DNA of 19,974 bases from Ignavibacteriales bacterium (GCA_016929735.1 JAFGID010000282.1:1-19974), one strand, 5' to 3'. Counted from the first letter of the stretch, positions 7,708 through 15,738 are shown. Notes: generated by a model not told the origin, from the letters alone. Made by a program: numbers and translations.

Positions 7708-8460
7708 ATGAAAGAAAAATATACTTGCATTATTATTGACGATGAAAAATTAGCAAGAGATATAATAAGAAATATGCTTGTTAAAAATCCTAAAATAGAA
7801 GTTCTAGCAGAATATGAAAATGGTTTTGAAGGAAGTAAAGCAATTCACGAATTAAAACCAGACATCGTATTTTTAGATATTCAAATGCCTAAAATAACAG
7901 GTTTCGAAATGCTCGAACTACTCGATGAAATCCCTGAAGTAATTTTCACAACAGCATTCGACCAATATGCTTTAAAAGCATTTGAAGTAAATGCAATTGA
8001 TTACCTGCTGAAACCTTTTTCAGAAGAAAGATTTCAATCGGCTCTAAACAAAGCAATTCAAAAATTAAATTCTGGTATATCGCAAAATTATATTAAAGAT
8101 AAATTGACTGAAAATCCACCAACAAGTAGCGAACACCTAAAAAGAATTGTCGTAAAGAAGGCACAAAGAATTCTTGTAATTCCGGTTGAAGAAATTGAAT
8201 ACATCGAAGCACAAGATGATTATGTAATGCTTTTTACTAAACAAGGAAAATTTATGAAAAAAGGAACGATGAATTTTTACGAAAAAAATCTTGAACCACA
8301 AATGTTTTCAAGGATTCATCGTTCATATATTTTAAGAACAGATCTAATAAAACAAATAGAGCCCTATGGAAAAGATTCATACATCATTATTATAAATAAA
8401 GATTTGAAATTACCTTTAAGTAAAAGCAAATATCTGGAATTAAAAAATAAAATTTTCTAG
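7708..8460 (+). CDS. LytTR-family response regulator
   Basis: A 250-residue cytoplasmic transcription factor. The receiver domain spans about 5-120: acidic pair Asp11-Asp12, phosphoacceptor Asp57 in VFLDIQMP, Thr81 in FTTAF, and Lys102 in YLLKPF. All key residues are present. The C-terminal LytTR DNA-binding domain is at about 145-250, with VEEIEYIEAQDDYVMLF and the conserved FSRIHRSYILR segment. It is the obvious partner of the LytS-type kinase upstream. Such regulators bind paired 9-bp direct repeats. A matching layout exists at 5772-5801 before the liaF-like gene, suggesting autoregulation (inference). The iron-sulfur protein gene follows after 14 bases and is probably co-transcribed. Confidence 0.95.
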   Translation: MKEKYTCIIIDDEKLARDIIRNMLVKNPKIEVLAEYENGFEGSKAIHELKPDIVFLDIQMPKITGFEMLELLDEIPEVIFTTAFDQYALKAFEVNAIDYLLKPFSEERFQSALNKAIQKLNSGISQNYIKDKLTENPPTSSEHLKRIVVKKAQRILVIPVEEIEYIEAQDDYVMLFTKQGKFMKKGTMNFYEKNLEPQMFSRIHRSYILRTDLIKQIEPYGKDSYIIIINKDLKLPLSKSKYLELKNKIF

Positions 8461-8474
8461 AAGTTACTGATTAT

Positions 8475-9203
8475 ATGAAAAAACGCCAAAAAATCAGAAA
8501 TTCGATATTATTGTTTAGCTTAATTTTGTTTCCAGCAATATTTTTCTATCTATCGCCATATCTTATTATTGATGCAACTTATCATAACATAATCAATGGA
8601 AGCTTCATCTTTTTTATAATTCTTCTAATTACAGCTCTTATCTTTGGTAGGGCATATTGTGGGTGGGTTTGTCCCGCAGCTGTATGTCAAGAATTTATTT
8701 CCAAAATTAAGGATAAAAAAGTTGTCAAGTGGAATTGGCTTAAATGGGTAATCTGGATTCCCTGGATTATTATTATAATTTTTTCTGCAATAAATGTTGG
8801 TGGATATTTAAAAATCGATTTGTTCTATCCAAATGATAGTTGGTTCCAACTAACAGATGAATATATTTTCTATATGTATTTATTTGTTATTATAATAATA
8901 ATTTTACCCGGATATATTTTCGGAAAACGCTCATTCTGTCATCATATATGTTGGATGGCTCCTTTTATGATTACTGGACGTAAAATAAGTAATACAGTAA
9001 AATTTCCTTCTCTAAGACTTGTTGCAAATCCGGATAATTGTATAGGTTGTCATAACTGTACGGAAAATTGTCCAATGAGTCTCCCAGTTGAAGAGATGGT
9101 TAGAGAGAATAAAATGGAAAATAGTGAATGTGTTTTGTGTGGCACTTGTGTGGATGATTGTAAGAATAATGCAATAAAATTTTCATTCAAAGCAAGATAT
9201 TGA
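8475..9203 (+). CDS. NapH-like membrane 4Fe-4S ferredoxin (polyferredoxin)
   Basis: A 242-residue integral membrane electron carrier. Hydrophobic segments lie at about 11-32, 40-57, 90-108 and 130-149. Cytoplasmic-type cysteine motifs follow them: YCGWVCPAAVC (Cys62, Cys66, Cys71) and FCHHICWMAP (Cys155, Cys159), as in the NapH/CcoG/NosR superfamily. The C-terminus carries two ferredoxin-type clusters: CIGCHNCTENCP (Cys189, 192, 195, 199) and CVLCGTCVDDCK (Cys219, 222, 225, 229). NapH-type proteins pass electrons from quinol to periplasmic reductases. Here no NapG, reductase or cytochrome gene is adjacent, so the partner is unknown. The position 14 bases behind the LytTR regulator and 12 bases before the M16 protease suggests an operon. 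I can find no strong ribosome-binding site. Confidence 0.88.
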   Translation: MKKRQKIRNSILLFSLILFPAIFFYLSPYLIIDATYHNIINGSFIFFIILLITALIFGRAYCGWVCPAAVCQEFISKIKDKKVVKWNWLKWVIWIPWIIIIIFSAINVGGYLKIDLFYPNDSWFQLTDEYIFYMYLFVIIIIILPGYIFGKRSFCHHICWMAPFMITGRKISNTVKFPSLRLVANPDNCIGCHNCTENCPMSLPVEEMVRENKMENSECVLCGTCVDDCKNNAIKFSFKARY

Positions 9204-9215
9204 AATTTACTTTAT

Positions 9216-10448
9216 ATGAAAAACTTTAATACCACTGAATTACCTAACGGCACCAGAATCATTTCTGAGAATCTTCGCTATTTAAAGTCTTTCTCACTCG
9301 GTTTTTGGTTTAATGTCGGTTCACGAGATGAAGATGATACAAATAATGGAATTTGCCATTTCATTGAGCACATTCTTTTCAAAGGAACAAAAACGAGACA
9401 AGCAAGAGACATCTCAAACGAAATAGAATCTTTCGGTGGTGAGATTAATGCTTTTACAGAAAAAGATCAGACTTGTATTTATAGTCGTGGATATAAGACT
9501 AATCTTGAAAGTACATTTGCAGTAATGGCTGATATGCTCCAAAATTCAATGTTTAATGAAAATGATATAAAAAATGAAGCTAGCGTAATTTTTGACGAAA
9601 TAAAAGATTACGAAGACAACCCAAGTGTAATAATTTATGATAAGTTTGAAGAGCTACTTTTTAATAATAATCCATTAAGATTGTCAATATTAGGTAAAAG
9701 GAAAGTTGTTAAAAATTTAAATCGAGCTGACTTATTAAAATTTTTCAATAAGAAATATTGCTCGAACAATTTTATAGTCTCGGCTTGTGGCGCAATTGAA
9801 CACAACGAACTTGTTGCATTAACTAATAAATATATCTATCGAGATTTTAATATTTCCAATGGCAGGAAGAAAGTTTACAATAATTACATACCAAAAACAT
9901 CTATAAAAAACAGGAATAGTAATCAATCTTACATAGTAATCGGATGTCCAACCTACGGCATAACTAACAAAAAAAGATGGGAAATAATTCTGCTCTCGAA
10001 TATTCTGGGAGAAGGTTGCGGAAGCAGGTTGTTTCAAATTCTACGCGAAGAAATGGGACTTGCGTATCAGGTAAATTCATCTATTAATTTTTTCAGTGAA
10101 ATTTCAGCTTTTGGTATTTATCTATCAACTCATCCTAAAAAAGTTGAGAGATGTTTGGATGTAATCAACAAGGAATTGGCAAAGATTAGAAGCGTTAAGG
10201 TTTCACCTGACGAACTTAAGCGTGCAAAAGAATATTACATTGGTTCTTTACTGCTTTCATTAGAAAATCCGACCAATAGAATGACTCAAGCAGCTCAATC
10301 TTTATTATATTTTGATAGAATTGAACAAACTAAAGAAATTATAAGAAATATTGAATCAGTCAATCAAGGTAATATAATTGATGCTGCTGATCATTTTCTT
10401 AATGAATTAAACCTCACTAAAGTTATTTTTTGTTCAAATAAAAAATAA
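9216..10448 (+). CDS. M16-family zinc metallopeptidase (mitochondrial processing peptidase-like)
   Basis: A 410-residue protease of the usual length for single-unit bacterial M16 peptidases. The inverted zinc motif HFIEH is at 48-52, with His48, catalytic Glu51 and His52. The third ligand, Glu128, lies 76 residues further on, the normal spacing. The C-terminal half keeps ILGEGCGSRLFQILREEMGLAY at about 264-285, the conserved substrate-binding Arg/Tyr region. No signal peptide is visible, so it is probably cytoplasmic. Bacterial members often degrade peptides or, when paired, process secreted or cofactor peptides. No partner subunit or peptide precursor is seen nearby. It closes a tight run of genes starting with the kinase. 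A 95-base gap separates it from the phosphonate cassette. Confidence 0.93.
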   Translation: MKNFNTTELPNGTRIISENLRYLKSFSLGFWFNVGSRDEDDTNNGICHFIEHILFKGTKTRQARDISNEIESFGGEINAFTEKDQTCIYSRGYKTNLESTFAVMADMLQNSMFNENDIKNEASVIFDEIKDYEDNPSVIIYDKFEELLFNNNPLRLSILGKRKVVKNLNRADLLKFFNKKYCSNNFIVSACGAIEHNELVALTNKYIYRDFNISNGRKKVYNNYIPKTSIKNRNSNQSYIVIGCPTYGITNKKRWEIILLSNILGEGCGSRLFQILREEMGLAYQVNSSINFFSEISAFGIYLSTHPKKVERCLDVINKELAKIRSVKVSPDELKRAKEYYIGSLLLSLENPTNRMTQAAQSLLYFDRIEQTKEIIRNIESVNQGNIIDAADHFLNELNLTKVIFCSNKK

Positions 10449-10489
10449 AAATATTACTATTTTTATAATCCAAATTATATTTCCATTGT

Positions 10490-10509
10490 ATTCAATCATT
10501 TTTTTGAAT
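10490..10509. promoter_or_regulatory. Short perfect inverted repeat upstream of the phosphonate cassette
   Basis: ATTCAA (10490-10495) and TTGAAT (10504-10509) are perfect inverted arms with an 8-base spacer, 35 bases before the PEP mutase ATG. The core TCAA-N8-TTGA also occurs in the inverted repeat at 5737-5760. It may be an operator for the cassette, but six-base AT-rich arms are weak evidence. Confidence 0.2.
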
Positions 10510-10543
10510 TAAAAATTGTTTAATAAAAGTTTAAGGAATAATA

Positions 10544-12175
10544 ATGAAAAAGACAACACAACTAAAAAACATGTTGCTAAGCCCTGGACTTGAATTCATT
10601 ATGGAAGCACACAACGGGCTTTCAGCAAAAATCGTTGAAGAAACCGGATTTAAAGGTATCTGGGCAAGTGGACTAAGTATTTCTGCAGCGTTGGGAGTTA
10701 GAGATAACAACGAAGCAAGCTGGACACAGGTACTTGATGTATGCGAATTTATGTCCGATGCGACAAACATTCCAATTCTTCTCGATGGTGATACAGGTTT
10801 CGGTAATTTTAATAGTTTCAGAAGATTAGTCAGAAAACTTGAAGATAGACGAATAGCGGGCGTTTGCATCGAGGATAAAATATTTCCAAAGACAAATTCA
10901 TTCATCAGCGGCGAAAAACAGCCGTTAGCAGAAATTGATGAATTTTGTGGAAAAATTAAAGCAGGAAAGGATACTCAACTTGATTCTGATTTTTCAATTG
11001 TTGCAAGAGTTGAAGCATTCATTGCCGGATGGGGAATTGACGAAGTAATGAAAAGAGCGACTGCTTATGCAAATGCGGGTGCAGATGCTATTTTAATTCA
11101 CAGCAAAATATCAGATGAAAGCGACATTGAAGCATTTATGAAAAGATGGGATAATTCCAAACCGATCGTAATTGTTCCAACAATGTACTATAATACACCT
11201 GTTCAAAAGTTCAAAGATATGGGTATCTCACTGATTATCTGGGCAAACCATACTCTGCGGGCTTCGATTACGAATATGCAAAAAATATTAAAAGTAATTT
11301 ATGATGAAAATTCCTTGGCAAATATTGAGAAGAAAGTTGTCCCTGTAAAGGAAATTTTCCGTCTTCAAAATATGCAAGAATATAAGAAAGCTGAGGAAGC
11401 ATATTTACCACAAAAAAAATCTTACAAAGGAATAATCCTTGCAGCAAGTAAAGGGCAAAACTTTGGAACGCTTACCGACAACAAACCTAAGGCAATGATT
11501 CAAATTGATGACGATACTATCCTTTCAAAAATTGTAAAAACTTTAAACGCACAACAGATTAAAGATATTAATGTTGTTGTCGGTTATAAAAAAGAAGCGG
11601 TTAATCTACCCAATTTGAAGTATATCACGAATGACCATTATGATGAAAATGGAATTTTATATTCTCTCTATTGCGCTAAAGATGAATTGAAAGGAGATAT
11701 GATAATTTCATTTGGCGATATTCTTTTTGAAGAAGACATATTAAATCGTTTGATGCTTAGTAATGAAGATATTTTACTTGCTGTAGATGCTCGAAAAATA
11801 AAAGAGATGACGATTGATAAGGATTTAGTCATAAGTGAAAAGAAATATTCGAACGAATTTCATGCAAGAAATATTTGCAAACTTCTTGATATACAAAAAG
11901 TTGATAATTTGGCTGAAGCAAAAAAATATAATGGTGAATTTATTGGACTGATGAAGTTGAGTGATGCAGGTGCGGAAATATTTCACAAGGAATTCACATA
12001 TCTCGAAAAGAATGACTCGGACTTTATTAGGCAAAAATCTTTGAATGAATTTATTAAGTATTTGATTGGTAAGCAATATGATGTGCATCAACTCAGTTTT
12101 AAGGGTCATTGGAGGGATATTGACAGCATTGAAGATTTAACTTATATTGTAAAACTATTTCAAGGAGAAAACTAA
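10544..12175 (+). CDS. pepM: Bifunctional phosphoenolpyruvate mutase / sugar-phosphate-type nucleotidyltransferase
   Basis: A 543-residue fusion. Residues ~10-260 form the PEP mutase TIM barrel, which makes the C-P bond by converting PEP to phosphonopyruvate. Visible active-site residues are WASGLS at 40-45, Asp54 in GVRDNNEAS, DGD at 81-83, the diagnostic EDKIFPKTNS at 110-119 (separating mutases from PEP hydrolases and methylisocitrate lyases), Arg155 and His186. A linker leads to a nucleotidyltransferase domain at ~295-541. It has GIILAASKGQNFGTLT at 296-311, KPK at 314-316, metal-binding-type Asp392 in FGDILF, and WRDIDSIEDL at 523-532. Related fused enzymes activate 2-aminoethylphosphonate as CMP-AEP, so that is the likely role. 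The nucleotide loop is atypical (AAS for AAG; Asn where Arg is usual). An AAGGA ribosome-binding site supports the start. The gene opens the phosphonate cassette. Confidence 0.94.
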   Translation: MKKTTQLKNMLLSPGLEFIMEAHNGLSAKIVEETGFKGIWASGLSISAALGVRDNNEASWTQVLDVCEFMSDATNIPILLDGDTGFGNFNSFRRLVRKLEDRRIAGVCIEDKIFPKTNSFISGEKQPLAEIDEFCGKIKAGKDTQLDSDFSIVARVEAFIAGWGIDEVMKRATAYANAGADAILIHSKISDESDIEAFMKRWDNSKPIVIVPTMYYNTPVQKFKDMGISLIIWANHTLRASITNMQKILKVIYDENSLANIEKKVVPVKEIFRLQNMQEYKKAEEAYLPQKKSYKGIILAASKGQNFGTLTDNKPKAMIQIDDDTILSKIVKTLNAQQIKDINVVVGYKKEAVNLPNLKYITNDHYDENGILYSLYCAKDELKGDMIISFGDILFEEDILNRLMLSNEDILLAVDARKIKEMTIDKDLVISEKKYSNEFHARNICKLLDIQKVDNLAEAKKYNGEFIGLMKLSDAGAEIFHKEFTYLEKNDSDFIRQKSLNEFIKYLIGKQYDVHQLSFKGHWRDIDSIEDLTYIVKLFQGEN

Positions 12176-13254
12176 TGAAAGCAGTTGATTTTGTAAATAT
12201 ATTAAAAAAAAATGGAATTAAGGATTTTACCGGTGTGCCCTGCTCTACTTTTAAAGAAGTTATTCATCACCTCGAGAATAATGAAAATTATATAATCGCA
12301 TCAAGCGAAGGCGAAGCAATGGGTATTGCTGGTGGAATTTCGCTTGCAGGAAGTATACCTGCAGTGTTTATGCAAAATGATGGATTTGGAAATACAGTTA
12401 ATCCACTGACATCGCTTACAAAATTGTACGAATTCCCGACCTTGCTTGTAATTTCTTGGCGTGGGGAGCCCGGCGTTAAAGATGCTCCCCAACATGTCTG
12501 GAGCGGTAAAACACTACTCGACTTAATGAAAGTTTTTCAAATCGATTATATAATTCTTGAGGATAGTATTGGAACAGAAACAATGAGGATAAAAGAACTT
12601 GTTGAGAAAATAAGAAACAAAAATAAAGTATGTGCTATCATCTGTAAAAAAGAAATTTTTGATAAAGAAAAAATCGAGCAACCGCAAAGAGATAATTTAC
12701 TTTCAAGAATGGAAGCAATAGAAACAACATTATCCGAAATTGATGACAATATTCCGATTTTTTCAACAACTGGTATGCCATCTCGCGAAATTTATCAAGT
12801 TAAGGATAGAAAAAATAATTTTTATACTGTCGGCTCGATGGGTTGTACAAGTTCTATTGCTTTTGGTTATCATCAAAAGACAAAAAAGAAAATCGTGGTC
12901 TTCGATGGTGATGGTGCAATTCTGTTGAAGATGGGAACATTAGCAACTCTTGCTTTTTATCAGCCCGAAGGAATTTTGCATATTTGTTTGGATAACGAAA
13001 GTTACGAATCAACTGGTGGGCAGTCAACGGTTTCAAGAAAGATAAACTTATCTGAAGTTGCGAAAGCAGCTGGTTATACAAATGTTCAATTAGTTAAGAC
13101 AAAAGATGAAATAGTGGATTTCATAAAAAAATGGAAAAATAGTCCAATGCTATCATTTCTACACATCAAAGTAAAAAACCAAACAGACCACAACATCGGC
13201 AGACCGAAAGAAACACCGGCGGAATTGAAGAAGAGATTTATGGAGACTAATTAA
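12175..13254 (+). CDS. ppd: Phosphonopyruvate decarboxylase
   Basis: A thiamine-diphosphate enzyme that decarboxylates phosphonopyruvate to phosphonoacetaldehyde, the irreversible step that pulls the unfavourable PEP mutase reaction forward. 359 residues is slightly shorter than many homologues but covers both domains. The N-terminal pyrimidine-binding domain has GVPCSTFKEV at 20-29 and the catalytic Glu46 in SSEGEAMGIAGG. It continues to QNDGFGNTVNPLTSL at 67-81. The C-terminal pyrophosphate-binding motif starts at GDG (245-247) and ends at Asn274 in CLDNESYESTGGQ. The start codon overlaps the previous stop (TAATG, one base) behind an AAGGAGA Shine-Dalgarno, so translation is coupled to the mutase fusion. 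The transaminase gene follows after one base. Confidence 0.95.
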   Translation: MKAVDFVNILKKNGIKDFTGVPCSTFKEVIHHLENNENYIIASSEGEAMGIAGGISLAGSIPAVFMQNDGFGNTVNPLTSLTKLYEFPTLLVISWRGEPGVKDAPQHVWSGKTLLDLMKVFQIDYIILEDSIGTETMRIKELVEKIRNKNKVCAIICKKEIFDKEKIEQPQRDNLLSRMEAIETTLSEIDDNIPIFSTTGMPSREIYQVKDRKNNFYTVGSMGCTSSIAFGYHQKTKKKIVVFDGDGAILLKMGTLATLAFYQPEGILHICLDNESYESTGGQSTVSRKINLSEVAKAAGYTNVQLVKTKDEIVDFIKKWKNSPMLSFLHIKVKNQTDHNIGRPKETPAELKKRFMETN

Positions 13255-13255
13255 A

Positions 13256-14389
13256 ATGAATAATTTGCTTATTAACAACACATCAAAAGACAAAACTTTA
13301 TTCACTCCTGGACCATTAACAACGAGCAGAACTGTTAAACAAGCAATGCTAAGAGATTTAGGTTCAAGGGATAAGGAATTCATCGGCATTGTTGCAGAAA
13401 TCAGAAATAATTTATTAGCACTCTGCAATACAAAAAAAGGGAAATATGAAACTGTGCTTATGCAGGGTAGTGGAACATTCGGAGTTGAATCAATTATATC
13501 ATCCATTGTTCCACCCGATGGTAAGTTGCTAATCATCATAAATGGTGCTTATGGACATAGGATGGTAAAAATTGCTAACTATCACAAGATCAAAAATGTA
13601 ACTTTAGAATATCCCGAAAATGCTACCCCAAATTTAAAAGAAATTAAAAAGTTGCTCTCACAAGATAAAGAAATAACCGATGTTGCTGTTGTCCACTGCG
13701 AAACGACAACAGGAATTATTAATCCGATAAAAGAAATTGGAACAATCGTAAAAAATGCAAAACGAAAATATTTTGTTGATGCGATGAGTAGTTTCGGTGC
13801 AATTCCTATTGATGTTGAAAAATGCAATATAGATTATTTAGTTTCATCTTCAAATAAATGTATAGAGGGCATTCCGGGGTTTTCTTTTACAATCGCAAAA
13901 ACATCTTCACTTAAAGAGATAAAAGGATATGCAAGAAGTTTGAGTTTGGATTTATTTGCTCAATGGGATGGATTGGAAACAAACGGACAATTCAGGTTTA
14001 CTCCGCCAACTCACTCGCTATTGGCATTTAAACAAGCATTACAGGAATTAAAAGCAGAAGGTGCTGTCATCGGGCGTGCAAAAAGATATAAGAAAAATTA
14101 TGAAACACTTGTTGCCGGAATGAGAAAATTAGGATTCAAAGAATATGTTCCTACTAAATTGCACGGATATATTATTACATCATTTTTATATCCCGAACAT
14201 CCAAAGTTTTCATTTGAGAAATTTTATTCGTTGTTGAATGAGAAAAATCAAGTTATCTATCCCGGTAAGTTAAGCAAGGTAGATTGTTTTCGCATTGGCA
14301 ATATCGGAAGAATATTTGAAGAGGATGTAAAAATACTTTTATTGGTAATAGAGAAGGTTCTGAAAGAGATGGAGATTAAATTGATATAA
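13256..14389 (+). CDS. phnW: 2-aminoethylphosphonate:pyruvate transaminase (AEP-forming)
   Basis: A PLP-dependent class V aminotransferase of 377 residues. It begins with the family signature LFTPGPLTTSRTVKQAML at 15-32, followed by GSGTFGVES at 71-79, HCETTTGIINP at 148-157, the PLP-ring Asp175 in VDAMSSFG, and the Schiff-base Lys201 in SSSNKCIEG. PhnW is known as an AEP-degrading enzyme, but the reaction is reversible. Next to PEP mutase and Ppd, and with no phosphonatase (PhnX) or C-P lyase gene present, it most likely works in the biosynthetic direction, making AEP from phosphonoacetaldehyde and an amino donor. It is the last gene of the cassette. The following 200 bases contain a weak hairpin and a new promoter. 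Confidence 0.94.
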   Translation: MNNLLINNTSKDKTLFTPGPLTTSRTVKQAMLRDLGSRDKEFIGIVAEIRNNLLALCNTKKGKYETVLMQGSGTFGVESIISSIVPPDGKLLIIINGAYGHRMVKIANYHKIKNVTLEYPENATPNLKEIKKLLSQDKEITDVAVVHCETTTGIINPIKEIGTIVKNAKRKYFVDAMSSFGAIPIDVEKCNIDYLVSSSNKCIEGIPGFSFTIAKTSSLKEIKGYARSLSLDLFAQWDGLETNGQFRFTPPTHSLLAFKQALQELKAEGAVIGRAKRYKKNYETLVAGMRKLGFKEYVPTKLHGYIITSFLYPEHPKFSFEKFYSLLNEKNQVIYPGKLSKVDCFRIGNIGRIFEEDVKILLLVIEKVLKEMEIKLI

Positions 14390-14469
14390 AAGGAATAAAA
14401 AACTACTCTACAACTCTTTTCACGCGGATTTAATAAAATAACAATTTATTTCTGCTCAATATTTCAATT

Positions 14470-14493
14470 AAAAAGAATGAAATTCTAATTTTT
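14470..14493 (+). terminator. Weak hairpin with T-rich tail after the phosphonate cassette
   Basis: AGAAT (14474-14478) and ATTCT (14482-14486) form a five-base stem around a three-base loop, followed by a run of mostly T. It lies 85 bases after the phnW stop and before the meaB promoter. The rest of the 200-base gap is plain AT-rich sequence. The stem is short, so this is a weak call. Confidence 0.25.
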
Positions 14494-14528
14494 ATTCGAT
14501 TTATTTTTATTATTCAATATTTTATAAC

Positions 14529-14536
14529 TAATTTTG
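14529..14536 (+). promoter_or_regulatory. Putative -7 promoter element of the meaB-mce-methylmalonyl-CoA decarboxylase operon
   Basis: TAATTTTG matches TAnnTTTG and lies 53 bases before the meaB ATG in a 200-base gap after the phosphonate cassette. The octamer is identical to the element at 5831-5838. No -33 motif is evident. Confidence 0.45.
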
Positions 14537-14589
14537 CAAATCAAAAAATCATTTTATATTAGAAATTCGAGCTAAGTAAACCAAAAGTA

Positions 14590-15720
14590 ATGTCTTTGAA
14601 GAAGAAGGAAGAAGATAATCTTTCATATAAACCCGATTGGAATCCAAAAACCAACGCCAAAGAATTTGCTGTTAAAGTTGTAAAAGGCATAGATAAAATT
14701 TCTACTCCGAAAGCAAATTTTCAAAAGATAAAAAAAACGCTTACACCAGATGAGTTGGTTGATGGCGTTTTAAAAAATAACCGTACAATTCTCGCAAAGA
14801 CAATTACATTAATAGAAAGTTCATCAGAAAGACATCAAACATTTTCTCAGGAAGTTTTAACAAAACTAATTCCTCACTCCTGCAAATCAATAAGAATCGG
14901 AATTACAGGCGTACCTGGTGCAGGAAAAAGTACTTTGATTGAATCACTTGGTTTATATCTTATAAGAAAAAATCACAAAGTGGCTGTTTTAACTATTGAC
15001 CCGAGCAGCACCATTACAAAAGGAAGTATATTAGGCGACAAGACACGAATGGAACAATTATCACGAGAAGAAAATTGTTTCATCCGCCCCTCCCCCTCGG
15101 GCGGAACTCTTGGAGGTGTTGCAAGAAAAACTAGAGAAACAATCATAGCATGCGAAGCTGCCGGCTACGATGTGATTTTAATTGAAACTGTTGGGGTTGG
15201 TCAAAATGAAGTAACGGTTCGTTCAATGGTAGATTTTTTCCTACTTGTTCTTATCCCTGGTGGCGGCGATGAATTGCAAGGAATAAAAAAGGGAATTATG
15301 GAATTGATTGATGCAATTGCAATAAACAAAGCTGATGGCGACAATATTAAACTTGCGGAACTTTCTAAGAATAACTATTCAAATGCATTACATTATCTTC
15401 AACCTGCAACAAAAGGATGGAACCCAATTGCCATAACTTGCTCCGCATTATTCAAAAAAGGAATTGATGAGTTGTGGGATATTATCCAAAAGTTTGAAGT
15501 TATAACAAAAAAATCAGGGAACTTTTCCGTCAGACGAACACAACAATCAACAGATTGGATGTTCGATATGATTAATAACGAAATCAAAGATAGGTTTTAT
15601 AACGATAAGGAAATAAAAAAGGAATTAAAAAATACGATCGTTGAAATAAATAATGGAATTTTATTGCCGACATCAGCAGCACAAAAATTAATTAGTATTT
15701 ATTTTAAAAATAAAAGTTAA
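14590..15720 (+). CDS. meaB: Methylmalonyl-CoA mutase-associated GTPase MeaB
   Basis: A G3E-type P-loop GTPase that gates adenosylcobalamin loading and protects methylmalonyl-CoA mutase from inactivation. The Walker A is GVPGAGKST at 107-115, followed by DPSS at 137-140. GDKTRM at 149-154 and RPSPSGGTLGGVARKTRE at 166-183 are strongly conserved in this family. Glu199 lies in ETVGVGQNE (switch region), and NKAD at 246-249 gives guanine specificity. At 376 residues it is longer than the usual ~330. The extra length is an N-terminal lysine-rich stretch of about 50 residues with low similarity to the core. No in-frame ATG occurs until residue 153, so the long form is probably real. It heads the propionate operon; the mutase genes are not in this window. 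Confidence 0.94.
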   Translation: MSLKKKEEDNLSYKPDWNPKTNAKEFAVKVVKGIDKISTPKANFQKIKKTLTPDELVDGVLKNNRTILAKTITLIESSSERHQTFSQEVLTKLIPHSCKSIRIGITGVPGAGKSTLIESLGLYLIRKNHKVAVLTIDPSSTITKGSILGDKTRMEQLSREENCFIRPSPSGGTLGGVARKTRETIIACEAAGYDVILIETVGVGQNEVTVRSMVDFFLLVLIPGGGDELQGIKKGIMELIDAIAINKADGDNIKLAELSKNNYSNALHYLQPATKGWNPIAITCSALFKKGIDELWDIIQKFEVITKKSGNFSVRRTQQSTDWMFDMINNEIKDRFYNDKEIKKELKNTIVEINNGILLPTSAAQKLISIYFKNKS

Positions 15721-15738
15721 TAAAAAATTGAGGAAAAG

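Noticed and set aside
10447..10464. Perfect 7-bp A/T palindrome (AAAAATA / TATTTTT, 4-base loop) overlapping the M16 stop codon
   Set aside because: All A/T pairs, so very weak as an RNA hairpin, and likely by chance in this base composition; not called a terminator.
10531..10905. 124-residue open frame on the minus strand over the PEP mutase domain
   Set aside because: It is antisense to the most conserved part of pepM, has no ribosome-binding site or recognisable motif, and its composition (Ser/Leu/Pro-rich) is that of a shadow frame.
13159..13539. 126-residue open frame on the minus strand across the ppd/phnW junction
   Set aside because: It overlaps two well-supported genes on the opposite strand and shows no family features; it is a shadow of their codon bias.
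10544..14389. Phosphonate cassette as a horizontally acquired island
   Set aside because: Base composition and codon use look like the neighbours by eye, and there are no transposase, integrase, tRNA or flanking repeat signs.
13256..14389. phnW as part of an AEP degradation pathway
   Set aside because: No phosphonoacetaldehyde hydrolase (phnX), dehydrogenase (phnY) or C-P lyase genes are present, while the two preceding enzymes are biosynthetic.
14390..14589. Possible tRNA, small RNA or riboswitch in the 200-base gap before meaB
   Set aside because: The region is nearly all A and T, with no cloverleaf, no GC-rich paired stems and no cobalamin-riboswitch-like box; only a weak hairpin and a promoter element can be supported.
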